From Aphrophora alni (Eukaryota > Arthropoda > Insecta > Hemiptera > Aphrophoridae), in NCBI GenBank assembly GCA_963513935.1, contig OY740769.1, positions 74,355,712-74,419,711 on the forward strand: a DNA stretch of 64,000 nucleotides, given 5' to 3'. Of the stretch, positions 39,472 through 53,500 are shown one piece after another. Below the pieces are notes generated by a model that was given only the letters and a program-made list of their open reading frames with translations, searched no databases and was not told where the DNA came from. Position 1 is the first letter of the stretch. Each line of letters begins with the position of its first letter. Position numbers and translations under genes: made by a program.

Positions 39472-41768
39472 TTAGATTTTGTATGGACAGGAGACAGACT
39501 TACCTTGGAAAGTATTGGTCCTTGATATTACCTAAGTAGAGTACAAAAAGATGACTGAATTGTTTTAATCTGGAAGTGTTAAACCATAGATATTTTTTTA
39601 ACCTGTTGGGAAAGGGAAAATGATAAAGGATTATTCATCTAAGATTAACGTTAGGGGGTTTTCTAGATCTTGTGACCCATTGATGAGACAGTTCCTATCT
39701 TCTTAGTTCCGAGGAGTTTCTGAAGGGATTGATTATATGATTTTTGTCGTGAAGCATTAATCAAAAATGAAAACATTGTAGATCGCAGCATGTTGTGCAG
39801 TTGGTTTCTCCATATCCACGATCTTCACATCATGTCTGTGGCCATTCATCCTGGTCCTCAAGTTGTCTGTGGTTAGGTCAATATATTGAGCTGGGCAAAA
39901 CCTGCACTGTAGTTGGTAGATAACATTTTTTGTTGTATATGTGTAATGACCTTTAATTTATAATTGTGAAAACAATCAAACGAAGGAGTAGAGTAGAACT
40001 GCGATCATTAATTTGAAGGTCATGAAATGACTATGTAAACACGACCATAGATTTCATGTGAAAAACAAAATGGAGGATATCTGGGAAACTAGGTAATTTG
40101 GGATAGACATATGTTTTAAGAACTTTTTCTTAGTTTTGATGTGAGAAACCACCTTTTGAAGTTTGGAAACATAATTTTGCTACACTCTGTAAGTTACTTC
40201 TCCATTGTTTCTTGTTTATTTATATTACAACTATTAATTTTCTAAATCTGAGTTCTTACCTCTCACTTACCTGTACTCGTAGACTTTCCTGTCTTAGGCG
40301 ATATCAGAGAAATAAGTGTTCTCAATAAATATTTTAGAAACTCATTTCTTGTAATTATTACTTAATTTGATGAAAGAGCAAAATAAGTGTATAACCTAAA
40401 TCTAAAATACTGATACAAATGTTGATTTGTTGTTTTTTTAAGCAATCAATACCATGGGTGACATGTAGTGCACTACGAAATCTGATCTTTAATATTTATT
40501 TTTAAACCTCAAATTGAATCAGAAAACCCTAAAAAAATATAATAAGGGTTGACTCTTTTTTATCTACTTTTCTCCCATAATACATGGGAGAATTTAAATC
40601 AAATTATATTTGTTTTGTTATACCTAATTATGGAACTTTGATGTTTTCATGTTGTTTCAGAACTTCTACACAGATTTTTAAAACTAACATTTCATTGTTT
40701 TGTATTTATATCTAATGGAAAAGGATAATATATAAGATTTGTATTCGCAAGCATTAAATTTGTTTATTATTATTAGTTTGTGTTATTGTGTTAGTCTATC
40801 AACAACAGTAAATGGCGTATTATTAATCCAAATTGTTATCTGAACTCTCCATATTATTGAGACCACGATATCTTCTTTTGTCTTTTCTAATAGAAAATGA
40901 AGCTGCAGAAGAAATTATACTATTGTTTTAAATTTAACAGTTTAGATTAACCATTTTCATGCATTATAAATTATAAGCAAAAAATACCTGTTGTCTGAGA
41001 AATACCTTGTTAGTAGAAAGAACATATTTTCTTCCAAAGCAATTTATATATTTATTCTTTTGCATAGAACAACAAAGAAAGTAACCCACTCAAGTTACAA
41101 TTGAAATTACCTTTACCTTAGTGTCGAAATCATTATCTTCGTAACATTTTTGACAAAGAGGACAGAAATTGCCTTTCTGCCGAAGTTTGAAACAGCCTTT
41201 GCACAAAGGCAAATTGCCAACAAACTTGTATACAGCTGCTAAGTTACAGCTTTTACAACGTAGGCAGAGAGGACAAACCTAAAACAATACAAATCGAATT
41301 TAGGTATTGAGGATGTCATATTTGATTTATTTAAATCTTTAGTTAAATTATATACACAATACAATTTATGAGATTGTAATATTAAATATTTAAAAAATAC
41401 CTAGTAATTTATAAGGGCAGGATATTTGTAAATTAGGCTATACAGTAATAATTCCAGTTTTGTAAATATAAACCGTGCTTGAATATACAACTAGTGTAAA
41501 TATTCAAACTCATGTGATAGCTCATAAAAACAGAGAAAAAGCTGAATAAGACTTTTTCTTAGATTCCTTATAAGATAGAGGATATGGTGATATGTTCTGA
41601 GAAGGATTATGTTCCTAATATCAAAGTAGTATCTGATTGTATTCTTAGACAGCACATTACTCTGAAGCTATTGAAAGGTAGAAGCCACTATTAAGTTAAT
41701 GGATAATTTTGGGTAATATCATCTATATAACTTTGAATCAAAGGTAGTTTCTGAACATTACTAAATTT

Positions 41769-41813
<45 letters not shown>

Positions 41814-44800
41814 GAAGTAAATTAAATCATTAGTTTTACAAACTGTTCATCAAATTTTCAATTATATAAGACACATTTTGCTGAATTCTACCAGCATTAA
41901 ATGTGATTGATTGATTTATTGTTTCAACCACGCCATGTTTTACATGTAAGAGTTTCACATATATACAAAATCACAAAGAAAATTAATTTTACAACAATAT
42001 CCTTAGAATGATTGTATTGATGTGACTTCAGAGATACTGTTCAATTTTCTTCCTTTTTTTTCTTTTTCCCTTTTTTTTCCTCCCCCCCCCCCCTATCAGG
42101 TCTCTCAACCAACTCTTGTTCTTTTTCAACCTTGACACACTATTAGAGTATTTGAGGGCTAAGGCATTTGCATTTTATACTATTTTCTTGTAAGATGATG
42201 GTGACGTGAGGTTCTTTGGCTTCAAATGCATTGTGGTCATGTCGGTGCACGACTTTAAAAAAGGTTTTATATTTTTAAAATAATTAAGTTAAGTGTTATG
42301 GTTTTTTGTATGTGTGAAAATCTTTTTGTAAATAATGATATAAACATAGAAATAAATCAAATAACACTTCTGGTTAAAATTCATTGAAACATATCATAAT
42401 TAATTAATATAACAAAATACAAAATGTTATTCAATAAAAATCTAATTTAATTAAAATCTTTAACCTAAAAGGTTATATATAGTTTAACCGGACATTTGCC
42501 ATCAATTATATATACAGAGTGATTTTTAAAAACCTAATACAGTAGAACCCCTCTAATCCTTCACCTTCGGGACTGGGGGCATGGTCGGAACGCAAAAAAG
42601 GTCGGATTATCCGAAAAAAAAAATCAATATTTATTACATATTATATAAACAGATTTTTTTTAAAGTTAAATAAGTGATATATAAACTTTTAAAAGTCTAT
42701 ATATAAACTTTGTAAGTACAGTAGAACTTCTGTTAACCGGCCTATATCGTAGTGTTCTGGTTAGATGAGAGTTTCCGAAAATAAATTGTAATTGAAACAC
42801 CAAAGCGGCAGCTAGTCAAACGAGTTTGTCAATAGCGGTATCCCATTGTCGGCGGCATAAAAACACCGCGGCATTGGCACCTGTCGGTATAGCAGACATA
42901 CAAAGGCAAAAACGTTTGATGGGCCACTTTTTTTCCACGAATCTTTAGTAAACATTATGGAAAATATAACATTTCTTTTCAGTTTTCTTCTTGTCTTTGA
43001 CTGGTTATGATTCACGTACAGTATATACAGTAAATAAAAATGAACGAGTTACGAAAACGGGAATACGGAAGCGTGTGTTGGTTTCGTTTCAGATGCGGTT
43101 AAATGTGTCAAAAGACTTGACAGAGGGGAATCTGTAAAAAAGCTTTGTAGTGTTTAATTTTTCACGAGAGATGACACAGCACTGAAGCGGGATGACACAG
43201 CACTGCAGCGGAAAAGCGATAACAAACCGGAAAGAATGGCGCCAGACGGGCCGTGAGTCATAAGTCACAAGCCCTTTTGTTTTTTAAATTATTTTTTTAA
43301 GCCAATGACAAAGAGGTTTTTCACAATTATAAAAAAAGAAACTAAAAACGGAAAAAGAAAATAGTAATCTAAAAAGCCCAAGCCTAAAGGGCTGTATGGG
43401 CATTTTATACTTTTTTAATGTTATAGGTTTATTACTTTAACACAGGAGTTAATTTATACTCTAGAAATATCATCTTAAACTATATCACTTATACTATTCC
43501 ACTTTTCACAGTATAGTGCTTCAGGTTCTCTACAGTTTTTTATTAAATAACACACCATAACTACAGTTAGTTAGTAATTTAGGGGTCCGAGGGTAATCAG
43601 CCTCTTGTTACTGCAACCCAAATAGATCTTTAGTGACTACACAACTAATTTTGTTTTAGTCCCAGCCTAGATTTAACCTTCCTAAGAATCTTATTATGGT
43701 TTTTGGGGACATGATCATTACCTCTGGAATGATGGGGAATGAAATGCTGAGGTAAAGTAGTCTTTTGTAGGTTAGAGATTCACACATCTAGTGTTCAGCT
43801 TTTTTTTTTTTTATGTGTCAGGCAGAAGCGGCATGTATCTACCTTCAGTCTTCCCCATGTGTTTTAGTTGATAATTCACTATACAGTGTCCGGACAGTGG
43901 GCCAATAATCAGCCTAAGCTCCCTTCTTCTGAGTTCCAGTAATTTTTTAGCCTTTGTCCTAGAGTAGACTATAAACTTTTTGGCCTATTTTAGACCATGG
44001 TAGGTGGGCCAATATTTGATCTTGTTCCCAAGTTTCCATGATATTATGAAGATATGTTTTAGGCACCACAAAGAATGGCCAACCAAATCAGTCTCTGCAC
44101 CCTCCTTGGCAAGGCGATCTGCTTCTTCATTACCTGGTATTCCTTCTTGTCCTGGAACCCAAAGTAAGGAGACTTTGTTGTTATTCCCCGACCAATCTCG
44201 ACTCAAAAGTGAATGAACTAAGCACTGCCTGACTGTCTGACATGATACAGATCTTTGAGGCTTTTTTTTTATATTCACTCTAGCGTAAAGCTCTATTGCA
44301 TGTACATCAGCTTGAAATATGGATGGAGTTTTTCCTAGGTATTTCCTAAGGCTAAAATTTGGGCTTTTAATCCCAACTCTTACCTTACATTTCAGTCTGG
44401 ATATTCATCAGTGTACCATTGGAGGGATCCCTCTTTTAATTTTGGTCCACCTTCCTTTCAAACTTGTCCTAATGTGATAAAGGTTTTTTAATTCTTTTCA
44501 AAAGTTAGTGTCTTAATCATTAAGTTCAATACTGTTATGGCTAACTGAGTGGTATCCTGTTCTTGCAGGTTTCCCAGTTTACCAGCCAGTATTTTTGGCA
44601 TTGTAATGACATAAGGATAAAAGCAGGAATAACAGTTGTATTTTTGGGATGAAAACTAGAAGAATACTGAGAATGTTTATTAACTGATTTAATTTATTTA
44701 AGAAAAATAATGAGTAGCTGAGGCATTACTATTTAGCAAAACTTTTTGAATTTAATACTAGGTCTACAAAATTCTTCCAAATGAATTGTGTAGGCCTGCA

Positions 44801-47800
44801 ATTCAATGGTTAATTACTGCTTAAGAAAAGATTTATATTACTTTTTTCTAAAGGTGTTTTATAATTTGAACATATTATCTAGAGGGTGAAGAAATAAATA
44901 TTATAATAACATTTTTTTTTTTTTTTTCCAGTTATTATATTATTAATTTTAGTCAAGTTGGGTCTTGCTCTAGCACGTTAACTTTACTTTTAAGTATAAT
45001 GGTTAACTATTAAATAACAACAACTCAATTCTTTAAATTACTCTTTAATCTCGGGTCTTAAGATTCGGGCTTTTTTAAATGTGCAATTATCATACATTTT
45101 AGACATCGATCTTAAAATATACAAATCATCTTAATGTTATTAATATTAACAATTTTTACAGTTCAAATCTTTTTATATTAATTAAATCTATATACCCACT
45201 AAAGTCCAAATAAATAATTTTGAATTTGTTTAAATGTTCATTCTTGACGATATTAAAATTTTTTGTATTACCTCAAACTTTTTCTTCCAACTACCCGGGC
45301 TACAAAGCAGTCCCGCCATCACTGGTATATTTTCCGCTATCGGCTTTGCGTATGGCCGTGCATTCAAACATATCAAATATTTTTTTTCAAATGTCCTTTC
45401 ATAGTCATTTTAAATAGTATATTTACATTATTTTTTATAGTTTGTAGACATATCTGTAGTTAAAATTGTTTTTAAAAAGGTTTTAATTCATCCACATTCA
45501 CTTTTTATATATTTATGTTTTTATATATCACTGCCAAGATTTCAACGATAGTTCTAACTTTCGCCGCCGGTTCGTACTGTTCCACTTTATTGTAATAATT
45601 CGTTGTAAACACTAAAACTAACCTAATTTATCCTATTCAACCAGTTTGTTATTTAAATTAACTAATACACAATATACATTGAATTTGAATTTAAAATAAT
45701 TATCTAAACATGAAATAAATTACAAAAGAATTATAAAACGTTCTTATTCAATCATTTTAGGTTATTAGGTAAAGTTACTGTTAATATTGTTTTTGAAATG
45801 GAAAGTTTAAAAGTAAGTTTTATTTAAATTAGCTGTAGTTATTATAATATGTGCTTTATATTATTCATTTAAAATTTCCAAAATTTTGAAGTTAATTAAA
45901 TTATTAGGCTAGAATGAATTTTGATGTTATTACATTGAGGCTAGCCTATAACATGCATCTAAGATCTCACCTTTCTTTTGACCACAAATCCATCATCAAT
46001 TCATATTGTTTATTTATTATAAATGTTACAATATGTAATATTACTTCAGAATCTATGATAATTTGATCTGGTGAATTTCTTTTATGAACAATATAAATCA
46101 AATAATTTATTAAATAATGCCAAGAAGGGACAGTAAACCATTAAAGAATTATACTTAAAATAATCACTGAAGATATATATTTGATTGTTAGAATCTATTT
46201 GTCCTCTAAAAAATATATAGTATTTTTTGATTATATGGAAAACGTTAAGTATGTCATATTCTTGGCCAACCGAATAATGTCCTGTAAAATTGTCTCTTAT
46301 AGGAAAAAGACAGTATAATAATTCAACCAATTTTTTTTCAATTTGAAATACAGTAATAATGACATATATAGTGTTCAAATTACATAAATGATAACTTGGG
46401 ATAGATGATGAAGCCTGGTGTTCAAACTTAGAACTACTTGTAGAAACATATCCCGTTTGTACAAACTTCATTTTAAATTTCAGTAGGATTCTAAATGTGA
46501 AAGAACTGATGCTTAAGTAACATTCCAAAGCTTAAACATCAAATTTACCGTGTTTAAGTAATCCTTAAATATTTATCGAAATATAATTATTATAGTTAAT
46601 TTGATACTGCGTAGTATGTATCAAAATCTTATACTTTACTTCTTTTCTTTTATCAATCATTGTAGAAACACTTGGTCATGCTCACGCTAAGTTTAAGATT
46701 ATAAATCCACAGATTAAATGATTAATTCATAAAAGCTGTTTTTAATGCAAAACCATTGAAATTTTCATATCATAATTTTAGGATTCATATATTAAAAAAT
46801 ATTTGGTTTGGGAATTTCTTGAAATGATGTGGGAACTTGAATATTCGGATCTGACACACCTTTGTAATTCAGAAAACTTTGGGCCCTTTTGTTTACAGCA
46901 TGCTCGTTTCTCTTGATTCATTCTATTAAAACTTAGACATCGTCCTATGTGATATATCTGTGATTAGGAAATTCGTTTTATCCCAGCCTACACTTATGAC
47001 GACACAATTTAACACATTGAAAAGCGAATGAATAAATTTTGTCTTTCAGACATATATAATTACAATGGAACTATATGAATTTTAAAAAATTCAATACTCT
47101 ATCCTGATACCAATACCAAGACTAGGAGGTTGGAGAAAGGGGTAAACTGGAAAGACAGTGTGGAAGGATGGGGAAAAGAGAAGCTTCTGAAAGACAAATT
47201 AATGATAAAATTGTTTTCTTCATTGATATTGACAAATTGGCATGTATCTAATATTAATTTTGATCTACCTTAATGTTATATTAACAAAATTTTGGAAAAT
47301 ATAAATTGGCAAATTGTAGGAACAAAAAAAATAGAAAAGCTATTGATTTTTTAAATGTTTCTAGTTGTCTAGAATAAAATAATAGTACAAAATTTAAAAT
47401 ATAAAAACACATTAAGTCTTACGGTTATAACAATGTTTTTGTAAATAATAAATAAATTACATTTATATGAATACAAAGAAAATAAATGTTTTGTGACGGT
47501 AGCACCTTAGAACAAATATAAAACCTGGAGGCATGAATACGGTTGACAATATTACTATGAACTATAGTTACTATTCAGTACAAGTTTAAGTTCCCACAAA
47601 TTAATCAATTTTCATTTTCATTATATCTATGTAGGCATGCAGAGCCAATTTAATAATTTATATCGTCCAATGTCTAACTAAAATCTGTTAGCCGTTAGAG
47701 AAAGCAAAATTGAAAGATCTCTGTGACAATAAGAAGATAAAATAATATGGACAAAAATACAATAAAACTCATTCAAAGCCAATTAGTTTTAGTTTTCCCC

Positions 47801-50517
47801 TACCTTGTCATTAACCTTCGAGCGCTCGTGTCCGCGGTATTAATATCACATTTTTACAAATAACTGAGCAGCGTCGCTATGTGCTGGAATTTTGTGCTGG
47901 GACCCACATGTATTCTCTAGTTAACTATTTACTCACCAGAATTCGCTCGGAGCCAATGCCAGATGTTTTTTCTCCCGTCACTGTTCAGTTGCAAAGTGGA
48001 CAAGATTGCTATTTGCATGAACGGCGGGAAAATCCCCGCGACGCGATCAACAGTGTTCGTTCAACTTTATACAATAAAACTGATCAAATACTTAATTTTT
48101 TCATCAAATGTTTTTGTAAAACTTACTATGTTTTATTAATAAATATAATTGCAGCAATGATTTATGAAGAAATGGCAGTTATAAACTCATAAGAAAAGAG
48201 TTTGTGATTATGGGGAAAACGCTGTCACGCGAGCGCTTGTGTAAGTGCAAAAGACACGAGCGCTCGAAGGTTAAGCATTGAACTATATTCTATATTCACC
48301 TTTTTTTGGGTTATACAAGACCTGTTGCGTCTTGGAAATATCTTTCTGATCACAATTAAAATCAAAGCGATATTAAAATATGAGAATAATGTTTGAATAA
48401 AGAGGAAAGAACATAATTAAAAAATTGTTTATTCATCAATCAATTGATTTCAATTGTCGTTTACATCTTTAAATATACTGGTATTGACCCCTCCACCATG
48501 GAATCCTAATCTTGTTCACAACGAAACCATTTGATTCAAAACAGAAGTGAGTCTTTAAAATACAAAGTTTCATTATGTAGCAATTTCCCTAAAGTTGTTA
48601 ATTGTTAAATTTTACTCTTTGGTGATATTTTTCATCAGTCTGTTATAGAATTCGTACTTGTAATTTAACTTTGCTGAGTTAATATTTTTAACCTATAAAT
48701 ATTTTTTGAATCCTAAGTTTATTAACAACTCGGTTTTTCCTTTTACCAGAACCCAAATTGTTTTTCTTTTATCTGACAAAAACTAATAATCACTACTTGC
48801 TGACTCCTAATTATTTTTTCCTAAATAAATAAAGATTAAAAAATGACAAGAAGTATATTAATTCAATTTTATTTTCTGAAAGAAAGCTACTGTTTAGTGT
48901 TTGTATTCATTGAATAATGTTAGGCATGTTTATTCCCTGTTTATAATTGATACCTATCCTCCAGCCTCTACAACACTTGTCTCTCTCATTATTGAATACC
49001 CTTTTCTTCTTGTCCAACCACAGTTTTCCCATATTATTCTTTCTCCCGCAAGATACAATCTTTATTTATTTATTTTATTTAGTTCCTTCCAAAAATAGTT
49101 CATTATTTAATAATCTATACAAAAATTTTGATAAATCAAAAACAATTATTGATAAATTATTTGAATTAAAATCTGGTGTTTTCATAAATATATCACGAAT
49201 ACCGGTGGTTAGGGATTCGATATTTGCACTTGGAAAGGAGAAAGTATCGGGTTTTAAGACTACAATTTTTATGGCTTAGATTGCTTAGACATCCATTTCC
49301 ATCGACCAATTTATATTAAAATTTGGTAGTTTCATTGGTTTTACTTGTTATGTGAACAGTCAATAGCAGTTACACAAAATTAAACAATCACATTATATCA
49401 ATATGCGTTGGAAAAAGGGGGTAGAACTCAAATATCAGTGTTTTCTGTTCCGATATTATCGGAATCTGATACAGTGGGATCAGCCAATTCCGAAGGTATG
49501 TACAATCCAAGTATCACATAATTAGTGAAACTTCTATTATCTATCAGTTTGAAAAAGTCTGAATAAAAAATTTAAAAATTGCAGTTGAAATGATCCAAGA
49601 AAACATTAAGTGAAGGCTAATAGAGAAGGACGGGAGGAGCTATAATGGGGATTAGTAAGCAGTGTAGAGGAGTGGGGACAGCTATGAATAAAATTGAATT
49701 CTTCATTAAGAGTATAATATTAGTTTGCACTGCCAAATTAATGTAGTTTGATCTCCATTAAATTAGAGAGGAAAAAATACACATATTTATATTGAATCTG
49801 CACTTATTATGAACATAATTGGATTACAAACAAGTAATTGTAGATCTGCATTATTATAGATGTTTTATTCCTGCCCAATGAAAGAAAAAACCTACATCCC
49901 AATTAAAAAATTTAAAAACTATTGATCAGCTAGGTAAAACAATAATAATAATAAAGTGAACAGTGTATACAAAATATTTCAGAACTGTTGTATATTTGTG
50001 TGCATTTTTCTTACTTGTGTACTATTAGGTAATACTAAGGACCATTTTCCAAGGGTACCCTGTGTCTCTTATCCATACAAAATCTAATTTAATAATATTC
50101 ACATATACATAAAATTACCGGGTGTGAATTGGATAAATTACTTTATATAAAATATTAAGCATAGAAATTACCGAAAAATATTATCGAAGTGTAAAGTTAT
50201 CAATTAATAATTGGTGTAAATTACTGTAGATAAAATAGAAATATTATAATATCGAAATTATACTGATAAGAATGATATGAAAGCCTCTGTTGACTTTTCA
50301 AATAAGCAAGAATTTGTCTACGACTACTGGTGTAGTTGCTTATGAAGAGAGGAAGGTGGAGGGAGGTCTTGAATGTATGTGATTGAAAATATCTAACTAG
50401 AAATATATTCAATGTACTGTATTTATATTGTGAGTAACATATAAATAATTTTCTTTGTACAAGCATTATTTTCATAATTAAATATATCTTAGATTTTTAA
50501 AACAATGTTACGTGTGT

Positions 50518-50558
<41 letters not shown>

Positions 50559-53500
50559 ATTAACAAAGAATAAACAGAAAAGTGTTGTTGTTTAGTCATG
50601 GAAATTGATGCTACTAGCCAATAATGAGGGGAGAAAGCTAACTTAGTTGGCCTTGAATTTCTTTATTCTTCCTTTCTAGTTAATTTCAACACAAATTATT
50701 ATTTGCCCATTTGGATTTTATTTTAAGAAACAGACTAAATTATAAAAAACTTTGATGAATGGATCCAAATCTTGAGAGATTACAAATTCAATAATAATCG
50801 TGCTTAACATTAGAATATCCATTTACAGATAATTTAAGTCCCACACATCTCCTTATATAGGCTCACATTAGTAAACATGGGGCTTGGCAATAAAGACTTG
50901 GAGGTTTTTGCCTTTAAATAACAAGATTTTTTTTTTTAATATTGTAATTTATAATTTACTGTAATGAAGTTAGAAATAAAAATAAAACTATATAAACAAG
51001 AAAACAAACTGCAATTATTCACAATTGTTAAAATATCGGTTTTCTGAAATATCGATGTATTACAAGGTTTCCAATTAAATTAGTACAGAGTTTGTAAAAA
51101 GAACCCCAACAGAAGATCACATTTGACTAGGAGTCGAACCAGAATCTTTATTTGTACTAGTTTTCCAAAATATTGATGTATCATGATGTTTCGAAGTTGC
51201 TGTAGGTTCCCATAAACTGCAGAATTTCGTGGAATTCACTAGAGCATAATGAAACTTTTGTGAACAAATAAATAGCTTTATGAACTATTGTCTCTGATGA
51301 CCTATTTTGAATAGACAAAAATAGTTTGGTGATCTATTGATGTCGAGGCCAGAGAAGGAGAGATAACACAAGTTAACTATGATATCAAGCATCAACTTAG
51401 GTTTAAACTGGATTTAATTTGTTTAACTGATTAATAAATATATAAATAAAAACTTAGTTAAATTAAAAAATATGTATGTTCTATCCCCTTCATATTAAAT
51501 GTTGCTTATATAAACTGGAATAGACAGATGTTTAAAGCATCCATATGTACTTTCTGGTGTGTTACAAAATACAGAGGCACTTCTGTCTCTTAGAGTGAAA
51601 ACAGCATAAAAGAGAGTAAATGAGATGAAATGGAGAACAAGTTGACCTTAATCCGTTGAACATGATTGATTTTCAGTTTTGTTATTGACAACTAACTACT
51701 AAACTGATATTTTTGATGACAATGGCTTGTTCGGTTAGTATTTTGATTGTGAGTAGGGATGTGTGAAAGTTGTAATGTTCTAGCACCATATATTTTTATA
51801 CTGCTGTATCATAAAATGACAAATTCTCTTTACATCTTTTAAAGGGAGTTACAAATGATGCAAAAATATTAAAAACTATAGATTATTTATCAAAAATTGT
51901 TCATATTGAACATCATCTGGTTAAAGTGATTAGGATATATTCCTAGATATTAAAATATTGTAAACTTTGAAAGTACAAATACGTTATTTAAAAAAAAAAT
52001 TAATCACCTGCAGATGACATAATAATAGTGACGTATATATTATGTCAACATGTGTCACGGCGGAAATCATGTAATAAGTTCCTCTTATTCTGCATTCAGA
52101 TGAGAGTAATGCCACTATTAATGATGGAGAATTACAGCAAATTGTTTCAGAACTGAGGAACACTGGTACAGATCCAGACGATATCCACAATTGAATGTTG
52201 TGCCATCTTACAGAGGAATTCACTTAGAACATGTTACATTATGTGTAGACCTTTGGAAACTTTCCTGAGGAGTGGAAAACTGGTATAATTACTCCACTGT
52301 TGAAATCAGCAAAACAGAAGCCAAGTACAAAATCATATTGCCCAATTGCTCTTACAGCATGTTTAGGGAAGTTATTAAAAAGAATAGAATTATGTGGAGA
52401 TTAGGAGGAAAAAACTTGTTGCATCAGAATCAATTTGGTTTTAGACCTGGCAGAACTATTATAAATTTAATTCTCAAGGTGACTGAAGATATATTTGGTG
52501 TGATAGTGGACTTCAAACTGCCATTGACAAAGACACCTAAAGGTTCTTTAATTCTACAAGCAATGGAAAATGGGAATTAAAGGAAGAATTCTTACTTTGA
52601 TAAATTCTATTCTTCAGGCCAGAACAATAAAAACATACATAAACAATACAACATCTGAAAAGATCAAAATCAATAATGGAGTTCAACAGGGATCCGTCCT
52701 GCGTCATACACTTTTTAAAATAATAATCCATGATCTAGGAAGATTTTTGTCAGTTGCAGTAAAATATAATATGTATGCTGATGATCTGTCTGAACAATTG
52801 AAGCAGACCCAAAAAGGGGTATTCAAATAATTTTAAAAAAACATTCACATTATTATCAATCTGTAGTCTAAAATGGAGTTTGAAGATTTCTTCTGAAATA
52901 ACAGAATTCACTTTATTTAATACAAAGTACTCTCTCAAAGAATATAAACCAGAAATTCTTTTGTTTGGAAAAAAAATATTAAGTACAATTCACATCCAAA
53001 AATTTTGGGAATGACTCTGAATGAAAAACTTGAGAAAATACACAAAAACTGTGACAAGACATATATCTGAAGGCTATTAATTTAATTAAAGCAATGGCAG
53101 ATAGATGGTGGGAGAAGATGAAAACTATACATAGCTAACTTACTCCCAAAAGTTATTTATTCCTGCAAAGTCTGGAGAGGCACAGCACCATGACACAAGA
53201 AAAAGCTGAATATTATTCAAAACTTTGACTTGCGTCATTGTCTCGGATGTCTTTTAGACAACTCTAAAAATGGTCTAGATACAGAACTAAATGTGGGACC
53301 CCTTAACATTAAAATTAATAAACGCATATAGATAAATTTTGTAAAGAATCAAACTTCCTCGAACAATTATCCCTCACATTATATTGGAAACAAACATTGA
53401 CAATTCTTTAGTTAAGAAATGAATATCAAGTACAGGAATATTCCTGGGAAAGACCTTTTGTGAACTGTATCCTGCCAAAAATTTCGATTTCTGTGCAGGA

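Noticed and set aside
46082..46528. 148-codon minus-strand frame
   Set aside because: Phe/Ile/Tyr/Ser-rich with no domain, no splice or promoter context, and AT-rich intron composition. Kept only as an unclassified stretch.
48901..49279. Overlapping plus-strand frames of 65 and 110 codons
   Set aside because: Two frames overlap, both low complexity; no homology recognised.
51130..51140. tRNA gene
   Set aside because: Only a B-box match; no cloverleaf arms or acceptor stem could be built around it.
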